A DNA stretch of 64,000 bases, taken from positions 28,146-92,145 of IMG/VR virus record IMGVR_UViG_3300033150_001135. One strand, given 5' to 3'. A model generated the notes under the pieces. That model saw nothing but the letters and a program-made list of their open reading frames with translations. It was not told the origin of the DNA and made no database searches. Every line of letters starts with the position of its first letter. The stretch's first letter is position 1. Shown in pieces: positions 24,145-32,653 of this stretch. The stretch is from a virus. A program made the translations under genes and the position numbers.

Positions 24145-24410
24145 TGAAGAGTTCACTCAAAGACTTCATCAGTAAATACCAAGAAAAAGAAGTTTCCGAA
24201 ATACTAAACTCTTGTCTTGGCGGAAGTAACGATCTAGTAAAAGAACTTCTAGAAGTGCGAGAAATTAAGGAAGCTATCTACAACATATGGGTAGATGGGG
24301 TAGTAGGTGGTATTTACTATACGATTGCACGGTCTACCGACCTAGATATACTGGAGGAGAAGACCGGAACATTTGTGGAGGAAGTAAATGCTTATAACAC
24401 GAAAACATAA
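24144..24410 (+). CDS. Small hypothetical protein
   Basis: 88 residues, acidic and helical. Its ribosome binding site lies in a hairpin loop. The end overlaps the cupin gene by 23 nt. Not recognised. Confidence 0.6.
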   Translation: MKSSLKDFISKYQEKEVSEILNSCLGGSNDLVKELLEVREIKEAIYNIWVDGVVGGIYYTIARSTDLDILEEKTGTFVEEVNAYNTKT

Positions 24411-24765
24411 GGAAGTTCGGAAACCTTGGGGTAAAGAAATATGGTTTGCTAATGGTCCTTACTACTTGGGAAAACTGCTGATCATAGAACCAGAGCAGAA
24501 AAGTAGTTACCATTACCATAAGAATAAGGATGAAACATTCTACGTACAAGAGGGAATACTACAACTAGTAACAGATAACAACAAAATATCTATTGTTGGT
24601 AAGGGGTATTCAGTTCACATGCCTGCGGGAACTAAACATAGTTTACAAGCATTAACGCGTCGAGTAATACTACTTGAGGTTTCTACTTATCATCCTAATG
24701 ATTCAATACGAGTCAGAGACTACTATGGACGAGAGACTACGATAAGTGATGAAGAAGAAAGGTAG
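24388..24765 (+). CDS. Cupin-domain protein
   Basis: 125 residues forming one cupin barrel: KPWGKEIWF start, SSYHYHKNKDETFYVQEG (about 35-52, metal-binding His/His/Glu) and HMPAGTKHSLQAL (about 73-85, third His). Small cupins of this kind resemble the C-terminal domain of mannose-6-phosphate isomerase/GDP-mannose enzymes. A link to the sugar-type genes at 31.9-33.6 kb is possible but unproven. Confidence 0.8.
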   Translation: MLITRKHKEVRKPWGKEIWFANGPYYLGKLLIIEPEQKSSYHYHKNKDETFYVQEGILQLVTDNNKISIVGKGYSVHMPAGTKHSLQALTRRVILLEVSTYHPNDSIRVRDYYGRETTISDEEER

Positions 24766-24771
24766 AAGCTA

Positions 24772-25650
24772 ATGTTTAAAGAAGAGAAAATCAAAAAGTT
24801 AGAAGACTACTGTATTTTGGAAGGTTATAGAGGCAGTATAGCTCACGGGACTTACGATCCTGATTCAGATTTTGACGACAAAGATGTTATGGGAGTTTTT
24901 ATTCCACCACGTGATGTCGTATTTGGTATCAAGCACATGGGAACCGTAAGTGCTATGTGGAGTGAAAAAATTTCGCAGAAAAAAACAATACTGTGGGATT
25001 ACGTTTACTATACTTTGCCTAAGTACTTGTCGTTACTGGTTAAGCAAAACCCAAACGTTATTATGTTGTTGTGGCTGTCCGAAAAGCATTACATCAAAAG
25101 AACGCCTCTGGGCAACAAATTAATTGAAAATCGAGAAAAACTCCTATCAAAAGACTGTTACCATTCTTTTTGTGGTTATGCTTATGGTCAGCTGCACAGA
25201 ATGACCCACCATTCATCTACAGGCAGAATGGGTAGTAAAAGAAAAGCTCTTGTTAAGAAATTTGGATATGATGTAAAGAATGCTAGCCATCTTATTCGGC
25301 TTCTTAAGATGGGACTTGAAACGTTAGCCACAGGTGAAATGATTGTAGAACGACCTGATAATAATATGCTTCTAGAAATCAAACGAGGGGAATGGAGTTT
25401 AGATAGAGTAGTAAAGAAATCGGACGAGTTGTTTAAGAGACTAGACGAGGCTCTACTAGTTTCAAAACTTGAAAATCACGTAGACCGTGATTTCGTAAAC
25501 AGGTTGTGTATGGAAATAATGACTGAGTTTTACCACGTTGGAAAGTATAATAAATTAGAAGACCTTACAAATAAGAAAGTATTCTTTACTCCAGATACTC
25601 TAGAGTTTACTAGAAGAGAGATGCTAAAACTTAGGAAGAGAGGTAAGTAG
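24772..25650 (+). CDS. Predicted nucleotidyltransferase
   Basis: 292 residues. GSIAHGT (about 21-27) followed by DSDFDDKDVMGV matches the GS-x(n)-DxD core of DNA polymerase beta superfamily nucleotidyltransferases, of the kind common in phages and related to YcgL-type proteins. Helical C-terminal half. The substrate is unknown; tRNA or nucleotide substrates are possible. Confidence 0.75.
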   Translation: MFKEEKIKKLEDYCILEGYRGSIAHGTYDPDSDFDDKDVMGVFIPPRDVVFGIKHMGTVSAMWSEKISQKKTILWDYVYYTLPKYLSLLVKQNPNVIMLLWLSEKHYIKRTPLGNKLIENREKLLSKDCYHSFCGYAYGQLHRMTHHSSTGRMGSKRKALVKKFGYDVKNASHLIRLLKMGLETLATGEMIVERPDNNMLLEIKRGEWSLDRVVKKSDELFKRLDEALLVSKLENHVDRDFVNRLCMEIMTEFYHVGKYNKLEDLTNKKVFFTPDTLEFTRREMLKLRKRGK

Positions 25651-25653
25651 AGA

Positions 25654-25815
25654 ATGATTATCTACGTTTGCAACTGTGGTTCAAAACTTGTAGTTGAGGA
25701 GAATACTGAAAAAAGTAGACGTAACAAGGTTCGATGGAAGAGGAAACATAGTAAAGGATCGCATCGTTGGGTTAGACGAACGGTTCGAGAAAAACAAAGC
25801 AGAGGAGAAAAGTAG
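25654..25815 (+). CDS. Small basic Cys-pair protein
   Basis: 53 residues from ATG 25654 with GGTAAG upstream. CNC near residues 6-8, then a highly basic Arg/Lys tail. Its last codons (AGAGGAGAAAAG) are the site for the next gene. Not recognised. Confidence 0.45.
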   Translation: MIIYVCNCGSKLVVEENTEKSRRNKVRWKRKHSKGSHRWVRRTVREKQSRGEK

Positions 25816-25816
25816 A

Positions 25817-25999
25817 ATGACAAAACCTATATATACTCAACTTTGGTTTCGTAAAAACCTTGAAAGTAGAATAGAATACCGTAAGTATTTGTATGGATTT
25901 TTCCCACTATGTCGTAAATGTAAGCATTCCTGTAAAGTAGTACAAGAACCGGAGGTTAAGTTTATATGTACCAGGTTCGAATCTATGGAGAAGAAATGA
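25817..25999 (+). CDS. Small Cys-rich protein
   Basis: 60 residues from ATG 25817, behind AGAGGAGAAAAG; a longer frame from 25694 lacks a site. CRKCKHSC and a later Cys suggest a metal site. ATGA overlap with the next gene. Confidence 0.5.
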   Translation: MTKPIYTQLWFRKNLESRIEYRKYLYGFFPLCRKCKHSCKVVQEPEVKFICTRFESMEKK

Positions 26000-26283
26000 A
26001 CATTACAATTAATAAGTCATCAGTTACTGAGAACCGAGTTTTGAAGAAGTTAAGAAACGTTCATACAGCAGCATTACCAGTTTTAATTTCTTTGTTTGTT
26101 CACTCGGAGAATGGTAGATTAGTTACTATAAAAATTGATCAACTTTGTTTCGAGACTGGATATTCTTGGGGAGCGGTATGTGATGCGTTGAAGTGTTTAC
26201 AAGATGCTGAAGTAGTGGAAGGTGCACGATTCGAAAAAGAGGGTGGCAAAACCTACTTGCTAAAAGATATTAATAAGTTATAG
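25996..26283 (+). CDS. Winged-helix DNA-binding protein
   Basis: 95 residues from ATG 25996 in ATGA overlap. The segment ITIKIDQLCFETGYSW-like (helix-turn-helix, about residues 45-65) and a following beta hairpin (AEVVEGARFEKEGGKTYLL) fit a winged helix of the kind used by phage transcription or replication-initiation proteins. The nearby palindromes at 26571-26727 are candidate targets. Confidence 0.6.
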   Translation: MNITINKSSVTENRVLKKLRNVHTAALPVLISLFVHSENGRLVTIKIDQLCFETGYSWGAVCDALKCLQDAEVVEGARFEKEGGKTYLLKDINKL

Positions 26284-26300
26284 AGAAGGAGTAGAAAACG

Positions 26301-26564
26301 ATGCATTTAACGAAAGATCAAGAAAAAAGAAGGAAGCAAATGTACTTAGACTTAGAGGAGGATAGAAAGTGGTTTGAGGCAAAAGTTAGTAATGAAATTA
26401 TACAAAAAATGGGACGAGTTTCTTTGTATAAGAAAGCAATAGCAGAAATTAAGAAAGTTATGAGTAAGGAATGGATGGAAGAAAATTTTTCAGAACTTGT
26501 AGAATTTACGAAGAAACGACCGTATATGGAACAGTTAACTAGTATACAAAGAAGGAAGAAATAA
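26301..26564 (+). CDS. Small hypothetical helical protein
   Basis: 87 residues, Lys/Glu-rich and helical. AAGGAGTAG precedes ATG 26301. The end contains a site-like GAAGGAAG and abuts the palindrome region. Confidence 0.55.
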   Translation: MHLTKDQEKRRKQMYLDLEEDRKWFEAKVSNEIIQKMGRVSLYKKAIAEIKKVMSKEWMEENFSELVEFTKKRPYMEQLTSIQRRKK

Positions 26565-26570
26565 TGGGTG

Positions 26571-26727
26571 ATAGAATATATATTTTATATTCTATACTCT
26601 GGAAAAATATAGAATATAAGTTCTATATTCTATCTTCTTCACTTGTCAGAGGCGAAAATGAAAAATAGAATATACATGCTATATTCTATGCTTTGGAAAA
26701 ATATAGAATATAAGTTCTATATTCTAT
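26571..26727 (+). repeat. Four 25-bp palindromes with constant stems and variable loops
   Basis: ATAGAATATA-N5-TATATTCTAT occurs at 26571-26595, 26609-26633, 26665-26689 and 26703-26727, with loops TATTT, AGTTC, CATGC and AGTTC. The copies come in pairs spaced 38 bp start to start; the pair is a 94-bp duplication. Stems are perfect in all four although they fall in different reading frames. Confidence 0.85.
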
Positions 26728-27008
26728 CTGTAGCTAGAAATTTTCGTTTTCACCCCCCCGTTTTAACCTCTTATAATATATATAATAAACGATACAATGA
26801 ACGTTTACCACTCGTGGTAAACGTTTTATACGTTACTAACTATTCCTCCTATCCTCTTATATACACATTTAGAATATCTAAAGATATTCTTCTTTTAGTA
26901 TATAAGAGGAGCGAAGTGAACTTTCGTCACTTCGCATATCTACTACCACCACTTAAAAAAGAGCTTCTTAGAAAAGGGAAACAAGACGATGGACATACAA
27001 CTAAGTAA
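26658..27008 (+). CDS. Doubtful ORF across the palindrome region
   Basis: 116 codons. Its first 24 residues nearly duplicate those of a 34-codon frame at 26564-26668 (both contain LWKNIEYKFYILS), as a consequence of the 94-bp duplication. Weak AGAGG site. The frame covers several hairpins and overlaps the next gene. It may be translated, or the duplication may serve a DNA/RNA function. Confidence 0.25.
   Translation: MKNRIYMLYSMLWKNIEYKFYILSVARNFRFHPPVLTSYNIYNKRYNERLPLVVNVLYVTNYSSYPLIYTFRISKDILLLVYKRSEVNFRHFAYLLPPLKKELLRKGKQDDGHTTK
26800..26825 (+). terminator. Strong hairpin, terminator-like
   Basis: AACGTTTACCA and TGGTAAACGTT form a perfect 11-bp stem around a CTCG loop, followed by TTAT. 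It could terminate transcription ahead of the helicase operon, although the T-run is short. Confidence 0.5.
26853..26935 (+). ncRNA. Nested and tandem hairpins upstream of the helicase operon
   Basis: CCTCTTATATAC (26853-26864) pairs perfectly with GTATATAAGAGG (26898-26909), enclosing AGAATATC-TAAA-GATATTCT (26871-26890). One base on, GCGAAGTGA (26911-26919) pairs with TCACTTCGC (26927-26935). The cluster ends 53 nt before ATG 26989, suggesting a structured 5' leader. Confidence 0.5.
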
Positions 27009-27741
27009 AGAACAAATAGAAACATTCGAAACAATTCGTGACCTCTTATGGTTCTACTCACGAGAGTACTTTAGAGCGGAACCTTTACTTCCTTCGTTAC
27101 CAAAGCAGGAACGGTTGAACGTATACTGTAAGAAACGTAGAAGAAAGAAACTGAGTAAAGTTTCTAAGATGGAACGAGACAAGTTGAGGAAGTTTACTCG
27201 TATACTTGCTTTAGTAGAGGAACTCGACGTACCTCTTCGAACTTTTATCCATGTACAAGTTAGAGCTCTTGCAACTATTCAACCTACCACACTTCCACGG
27301 TTAGGTAATCTTTCCTCCGAGTTGTCGAAGAGTAGGTTCCACCAGTTCTCTACAGAGAAGGAACGTTCCATCGGAGCAGACGGGAAAAGAAAACAACTTG
27401 AATCTAAAGAACCGGAAGTTAAGTATCTTATCGCGGCATCGGTAAAATTACTTCTACGTCGTCTCTGCTTGATTATGGAAGAACAAGGACAAGTTCCCCC
27501 TCTTCACGTAGTTATAGAGGAGTTACGACTTCTTCTTTCATCACGAAGAATTTCGAAACTTTACTTGCTAGTTTCACCAGTAGTAGAACATGATCTTGAG
27601 TTACGAAAGGAACGAATAAAACTAAGTGAACGAGTAAGTAAGAAAACTATAGAAGAGATAGAAAGTGCAACTAAGTCGTTAGAGTTAGAAAACGAGTTAA
27701 ACGATACTAAAGTGAAGGAGTTACTACAATATGTCATCTAA
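26989..27741 (+). CDS. Hypothetical protein preceding the replicative helicase
   Basis: 250 residues, helical, very rich in Arg, Lys, Leu and Glu, with no nucleotide-binding motif. Overlaps the helicase gene by 11 nt. By position it could be a helicase loader or replication accessory factor, but nothing in the sequence proves this. Confidence 0.6.
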   Translation: MDIQLSKEQIETFETIRDLLWFYSREYFRAEPLLPSLPKQERLNVYCKKRRRKKLSKVSKMERDKLRKFTRILALVEELDVPLRTFIHVQVRALATIQPTTLPRLGNLSSELSKSRFHQFSTEKERSIGADGKRKQLESKEPEVKYLIAASVKLLLRRLCLIMEEQGQVPPLHVVIEELRLLLSSRRISKLYLLVSPVVEHDLELRKERIKLSERVSKKTIEEIESATKSLELENELNDTKVKELLQYVI

Positions 27742-29092
27742 TCAACAACAAGATAGAAAATCTTACGGGTTCACGGAGTCAATACAAAAAAGAATAGTAG
27801 CGATGTTGCTACATGAATCCGACTCTGTTGTGGAAAACATTGAAATTATACGACCAGAATACTTTGACTATAAGGTCTTGTCCGACTTTGTTCGTATCAT
27901 TGAACAGTTTTATACGTCATATAGTAGAGCACCAAACTACGATGAATTTATAGAAGAAGTAAGTAGGTATCTTTCCTCAGAATCCGAGTTACCAAAGGAG
28001 CAGTATTGGAAAACGATTGAAGAGTTGGTTGAAATAGGGGAAGAAGGTGAGTTTGAATATGTAAGAGATCAAGTAGTAAACTTTGCTCGTTACCAAGCGG
28101 TTAAACGTGCAATGGTTGAATCAGTTGACGAGTTACGAACTTCTCGTAACTACACAAGTATTGTTGAAAAGATACGAATCGCTACAATGGTAGGGGAAGA
28201 GTTGGAAAGTTTAGGGACTTTTTATATTCAGAATTTGGAGGAACGTCTCCGACATCGGGAGGAACGAGGAGATCGGGCGGAACGAGCTATTCCAACTGGT
28301 CTTAGTCAACTTGACTATAGGTTGGGGGGAGGAGTAGCCCCACCGGAACTAGCCATTCTTCTAGCTCCTATGAAAAGAGGAAAAACTATAACGGTAGCTA
28401 ACTTTGGTTTTAGTGCCGTTTTAGACGGGAAGAATGTTCTTCATTATCCGTTAGAGGGGAGTCAAGAGAGTATGGAGGAAATATACGACTCCTTGGTATC
28501 AGGTATTGAGCGTGAGAATCTAAAGGGACGAAGCGAAGAGATTCGAGAACATTTGTATTCCAAAATAAAAGGACGAGGGGCGGGAGACCTGGTAATAAAA
28601 CATTTCCCTCCAAACTACTTGTCACCAGCGCGGATGGAGAAACATATACAACTTCTTAAGTTTAGACATCACTTCATCCCTGACTTAGTTATTATCGATT
28701 ACTTGGGGCTTATGATATCGTCACAAAGAAAGGCTGATATTTCAGATAGATACCAGTATTTGGGTCTTATAACTAAGGAGTTGTTGTCTTTAGCACATAA
28801 GTATCATTTTGCTATCTGGCTTCTTCACCAGGGAACTAGAAAATCGAAGACTAAGAATCTGGTGGATATTACGGATGCAGCTGATTCCATAGAGCCAATG
28901 CGGGATGCCGACCTTATTGTTTCCATTAATCAAAGTGACGTGGAGGCTAAGAAAGAGGGGGTGCAAGGTATGGAATTCTTCATAGCGGGTGGTCGTATGG
29001 TTAGAGATCGGGGTAGTAATATAGTAGTGTCCATCGACAAAGCAAAATGTCAAGTATTCGAGGCTATAGGAGAAGAATATGAGAAGAAATAA
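27731..29092 (+). CDS. Replicative DNA helicase, DnaB-like
   Basis: 453 residues. The N-terminal helical region (about 1-160) fits the DnaB N-terminal/linker domain. The C-terminal RecA fold follows with PTGLSQLDYRLGGG, Walker A APMKRGKT (about 212-219), Walker B LVIIDYLGL (about 319-327), and a later HQGTR-like arginine region. It drives strand unwinding at the phage fork, with the primase at 60253. AAGGAG lies before ATG 27731. Confidence 0.88.
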   Translation: MSSNQQQDRKSYGFTESIQKRIVAMLLHESDSVVENIEIIRPEYFDYKVLSDFVRIIEQFYTSYSRAPNYDEFIEEVSRYLSSESELPKEQYWKTIEELVEIGEEGEFEYVRDQVVNFARYQAVKRAMVESVDELRTSRNYTSIVEKIRIATMVGEELESLGTFYIQNLEERLRHREERGDRAERAIPTGLSQLDYRLGGGVAPPELAILLAPMKRGKTITVANFGFSAVLDGKNVLHYPLEGSQESMEEIYDSLVSGIERENLKGRSEEIREHLYSKIKGRGAGDLVIKHFPPNYLSPARMEKHIQLLKFRHHFIPDLVIIDYLGLMISSQRKADISDRYQYLGLITKELLSLAHKYHFAIWLLHQGTRKSKTKNLVDITDAADSIEPMRDADLIVSINQSDVEAKKEGVQGMEFFIAGGRMVRDRGSNIVVSIDKAKCQVFEAIGEEYEKK

Positions 29093-29101
29093 AAAAAATG
29101 C

Positions 29102-29130
29102 TTGATTTTTCTAACAAAGTTCTTTATAAT
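29102..29130 (+). promoter_or_regulatory. Sigma70-type promoter, copy 2 of the conserved element
   Basis: TTGATT (29102-29107), 17-bp spacer, TATAAT (29125-29130). It stands 40 nt before the transglycosylase gene and probably drives the modification operon. Confidence 0.8.
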
Positions 29131-29170
29131 AAAGAGACAAACAAAATAGAAGAAAAGGAGACCTAGTAAT

Positions 29171-29884
29171 ATGAAAGGGATTAAAACATTGTTTTTCATT
29201 ATCTTTTGTATGTTGTTGTCGATACTAGTTTCTGTGTTTTATACTAGATCAGAACTAGTTGTATTGAAGAGAGGGTTAGCAGATACTAATTCTAAGATTG
29301 AAACGGTTGGAATAGTATCGAAGCAACTTTTGCTGTACCAGAAGATTGAAGATGTTTGGTTTGAGAAGGGTAGTAAGTACATGAACTATGACGAGCTTCG
29401 AGAACTCGCACGTCAGACATATCGTTACCATCAAAAGTATGGTTCTGAAGGAGAGTTTCCTATAGGACTTGACTACTGGAAAATATTCGCTATAATAGAA
29501 GTGGAAAGTAATTTTAATCCGATGGCGGAAAGTTATGCAGGTGCGATTGGTTTAATGCAAGTTATGCCGCTAACAGCAACAGGAGTGTTAGAGAGGGAGT
29601 TTGATTTGAGAGGATTAACTAGACGACAAGTTTTAGAGAAACTTAAGAATCCTGTGATGAATTTTCGAATAGGGGTGGCACGACTAATAGAATTACAAAG
29701 ACGATACATAGCATTCGGGTCAGCAGGAAAAGATGACTGGAAGCTTGCTTTGAGTAGTTATAACTGGGGAACTAGGGCTGTTTCCTCCTTAATGGAAGCT
29801 TACGAGAAAGAAACCCCTAAAGCATCATTACGGTATGCTATTTTGGTTGAGCAACGGATGAAAAGATACAAAGAGGAGAAGTAA
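29171..29884 (+). CDS. Membrane-anchored lytic transglycosylase (SLT fold)
   Basis: 237 residues. An N-terminal hydrophobic anchor (about 5-25), then an SLT domain with catalytic Glu in EVESNFNP (about 111-118), AGAIGLMQVMP (about 123-133) and SSYNWG (about 197-202). It cleaves peptidoglycan. It is the first gene after promoter 2 and far from the tail genes, so it may be an endolysin, or an enzyme acting early on the wall. Confidence 0.85.
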   Translation: MKGIKTLFFIIFCMLLSILVSVFYTRSELVVLKRGLADTNSKIETVGIVSKQLLLYQKIEDVWFEKGSKYMNYDELRELARQTYRYHQKYGSEGEFPIGLDYWKIFAIIEVESNFNPMAESYAGAIGLMQVMPLTATGVLEREFDLRGLTRRQVLEKLKNPVMNFRIGVARLIELQRRYIAFGSAGKDDWKLALSSYNWGTRAVSSLMEAYEKETPKASLRYAILVEQRMKRYKEEK

Positions 29885-30906
29885 TGGAAGATAAAGTGAC
29901 AAAAGTAGTTACTTGGGATTGGGAAGTAGTTACTTGGGACGAAATTAGAAAGAAAATAAGTAAGTGGGTGGAAACTGTACTAAACGACTCACTAAATGAC
30001 CCAAAACATTACTTACCAGATGTTGTATTAGGAGTAGATAGAGGAGGGGTTCCCCCAGCAATAATACTATACAACGAACTTTGTTATTCTAACGTAGGAG
30101 ATAGTATTGAATATAGGACTGTAAGTCCTTTTGTAACGGATGTTATGGAAGAGTTTTCTGGTAGACGAGTTATCTTGGTCGATGATATTAGTGATACAGG
30201 AGCTACGATAGATTTTTTGAAAAAGGATGCAAAGAAACATAATGTTGATCTACTTCACGTGTTTACTTTAGTGAAGAGAAAGGAAGGAGATAGAGCTACT
30301 TGGTATGTATTTCCTTGGGAAACTGCGAAAGATACTATAGGGGGACGAGAACAAGCAGCTGTTGCTATTCTACGTAGTATAGGTGAAGATCCATTGCGTG
30401 AAGGACTTTCTAAAACTCCCTACCGTGTAGCTAAAATGTATGATGAACTTTGTATGGGGTATGGTCAGGATCCAAAAGAGGTTCTTAGTACAACATTTAA
30501 CGCTAACTCCTACGATGAAATGATTATTTCAAAAGATATTCGATTCTTTTCTTTATGTGAGCATCATATTCTACCATTCTATGGAAAAGTCCATTTCGGA
30601 TACATACCAGACAAGAGAATAGTAGGGGTATCTAAAATAGCACGTCTGGTGGATGTGTTTGCTCGTCGTTTACAAATACAAGAACGTATGACAATGCAAA
30701 TAGGGCAAACTTTTGAAAAAACTATTAAACCAAAAGGAGTAGGGGTAATTGTGGAAGGAGTACATTTGTGTGAAATGATGCGAGGTGTTCGAAAGGAAAA
30801 TGCTCCTATGATTACTAGTTACTTAGGAGGTACTTTTAGAGATAATGAAACGAGAAGTGAGTTTTTGAGACTAGTAAAATTTGGTTGGCAAGGAGGGGAA
30901 ATATAA
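29884..30906 (+). CDS. folE: Phosphoribosyltransferase-GTP cyclohydrolase I fusion
   Basis: 340 residues. Residues 1-150 form a type I phosphoribosyltransferase with the PRPP loop VILVDDISDTGATI (about 97-110) and VDRGGVPPA. Residues about 160-340 are GTP cyclohydrolase I with the zinc motif CEHHILPFYGK and HLCEMMRGVRK. FolE converts GTP to dihydroneopterin triphosphate, the first step to 7-deazaguanines. The PRTase may salvage a purine towards GTP, or act on a deazapurine base. Starts in a TAATG overlap with the transglycosylase gene. Confidence 0.9.
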   Translation: MEDKVTKVVTWDWEVVTWDEIRKKISKWVETVLNDSLNDPKHYLPDVVLGVDRGGVPPAIILYNELCYSNVGDSIEYRTVSPFVTDVMEEFSGRRVILVDDISDTGATIDFLKKDAKKHNVDLLHVFTLVKRKEGDRATWYVFPWETAKDTIGGREQAAVAILRSIGEDPLREGLSKTPYRVAKMYDELCMGYGQDPKEVLSTTFNANSYDEMIISKDIRFFSLCEHHILPFYGKVHFGYIPDKRIVGVSKIARLVDVFARRLQIQERMTMQIGQTFEKTIKPKGVGVIVEGVHLCEMMRGVRKENAPMITSYLGGTFRDNETRSEFLRLVKFGWQGGEI

Positions 30907-31943
30907 TGATGGAACCACTTTCTTGTATTTATTTAACAAGAGCTTGTCCTATGAGATGTAAGTATTGTAGGATTCGGGACGCAATTAACATAGGTAAGCA
31001 ACTAAGTTTACCTCAGTGGTTAGATGCGTTTCAGATATTGAAGGATTTAGGAGTGGTATTTCATTTAGTTTTAGGAAATGAAGTGTTGATGCTAGGTAAG
31101 GACTTTGTGGAACTTGTTAAGTTTTGGGAGAAGAATAGTATCAGATATGCCGTATATACCACATTCCCGCCAAAGTTGTGGGAAAAATATAAAGAACTAC
31201 TAGTTGATGCTGGATTGAGAAATATTAGTTGCGGATTTGACTACTACCCGTTTTCTTCTAGTCATGACCGTTCTAAGGAGTTGGGGGATATAGCAACAAA
31301 GTCAATACGAGGATTTGAAGGAGTGAAGTGGGCAAGGAAGCATGGAATTTTAGATACTCAGCTTACTACTACTCTTTCCCCTATAAACTATAACATTGTA
31401 CCTTCTATGATAGAACTAGTGAATAAGTATGGTATATGGGCAGCATTTAATATAATTCATTACGATAGAGATGGTGAGTTTGATTTCTTCCCTCCTAAAG
31501 AGGAAATTCTAGAACTTTTACCAACTTCCTCTAGGGATCGTCGTAATCTTAGACGTATGGCGGATGTGGTTAAGGAGATGATAGTTTCTGGAAAGCATAG
31601 AATTCAAAATCCTCCTGCCTTTTTTGATGCGTTTAAGGAGTATGGAATAAGTTTGGATTGGCATTGTTCTTTGGATTCTTTTATGTATACGGTGGATGCA
31701 GACGGACGAATGCGAGCATGTGGCTATAGGAGGGGTAAACGGTCTCCTCAGTACTCAGTTTTCGACTTGCCGAAGCATTTAGATTCTTTTCTTGAGGACA
31801 ATAGAAAAGATCGGAAGGAGTGCCCAGGGTGCTTTTGGAGCTACTGGTATATGGCGGAATACTACGAGAAGAAGACCGAGTTTAGAAAAGAATTTTTTAC
31901 TGATCATGCTTCAGAATTTTATATAGAAGGAGATAAGAAATGA
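30906..31943 (+). CDS. Radical SAM protein with C-terminal Cys cluster
   Basis: 345 residues from ATG 30906 (TAATG overlap; AAGGAGGGG upstream). CPMRCKYC (about 15-22) is the CxxxCxxC 4Fe-4S site for SAM cleavage. Cysteines near 272 and 306-309 (CGYRR, CPGC) suggest a SPASM-like auxiliary cluster. Embedded in the deazaguanine operon, it may tailor the modified base or a sugar. The substrate is unknown. Confidence 0.8.
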   Translation: MMEPLSCIYLTRACPMRCKYCRIRDAINIGKQLSLPQWLDAFQILKDLGVVFHLVLGNEVLMLGKDFVELVKFWEKNSIRYAVYTTFPPKLWEKYKELLVDAGLRNISCGFDYYPFSSSHDRSKELGDIATKSIRGFEGVKWARKHGILDTQLTTTLSPINYNIVPSMIELVNKYGIWAAFNIIHYDRDGEFDFFPPKEEILELLPTSSRDRRNLRRMADVVKEMIVSGKHRIQNPPAFFDAFKEYGISLDWHCSLDSFMYTVDADGRMRACGYRRGKRSPQYSVFDLPKHLDSFLEDNRKDRKECPGCFWSYWYMAEYYEKKTEFRKEFFTDHASEFYIEGDKK

Positions 31944-32653
31944 AATATATAGTAATTACAGGGGCAAGTAAAGGAATAGGACATAAGTTATTAAGTGATC
32001 TTGTAGCAACTTTACCAGAGAGCGACTATAGAATCATACATATAAGTCGTACCCCTTCTAAGTTGCTATCTTCCTCTACTTGTACTTGGATAGAAGCAGA
32101 CTTAAGTACTGAAGAAGGGCTTCTAGACTGTCAGTTTCGTTTAACACGACAGATCGAAGAAGAAGAATTAGTTGTTTTAGTAAACAATGCGGGAGCTATG
32201 CCTTTGGGGCAAAGTTTTACAGAAACTACGTTTAAACGGTATAACGAGGTTATGGATTTGAATCTAAAAGCGGTGTTCTTTATGTGTAAGTTTTGTATAC
32301 CACTGATGTTGGACGGAGGGAGAATTGTTAACGTATCCTCTACTTCAGGAGTGAGAGCGGAGGAGGATGAGCATATAGTTCCTTACGGGGTAGCGAAAGC
32401 AGGAGTAATAATGCTAACTAAGTATCTTGCTCGTCTCTATCCTAGACTTTGCATTAATTCTGTGTCACCAGGATTTGTGGCTCCTACGGAGTTGGTACCA
32501 GGGGAAACCCCTAAATCCTTAATTGAAAGTATACCAAAGCAGCGGGAAGCAACAACGGGAGAAATATCCTCTATTATTCAGTATCTTTGTTTTGGTGACT
32601 CCGACTATATAACTGGCCAAAATTTTGTAATAGATGGAGGTAGTTCATTGTGA
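31940..32653 (+). CDS. Short-chain dehydrogenase/reductase
   Basis: 237 residues: TGASKGIG (about 7-14) for NAD(P) binding, NNAG, catalytic Ser in VSSTSG, YGVAK (Tyr/Lys), and SPGFVAP. This is a complete classical SDR, ATGA-coupled to the radical SAM gene and to the kinase gene after it. The substrate is unknown. Confidence 0.88.
   Translation: MKYIVITGASKGIGHKLLSDLVATLPESDYRIIHISRTPSKLLSSSTCTWIEADLSTEEGLLDCQFRLTRQIEEEELVVLVNNAGAMPLGQSFTETTFKRYNEVMDLNLKAVFFMCKFCIPLMLDGGRIVNVSSTSGVRAEEDEHIVPYGVAKAGVIMLTKYLARLYPRLCINSVSPGFVAPTELVPGETPKSLIESIPKQREATTGEISSIIQYLCFGDSDYITGQNFVIDGGSSL

Noticed and set aside
25966-25985. tRNA T-loop-like GGTTCGAATC
   Set aside because: Flanks do not form T or acceptor stems, and the site is within coding sequence. 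No convincing tRNA gene was found anywhere.
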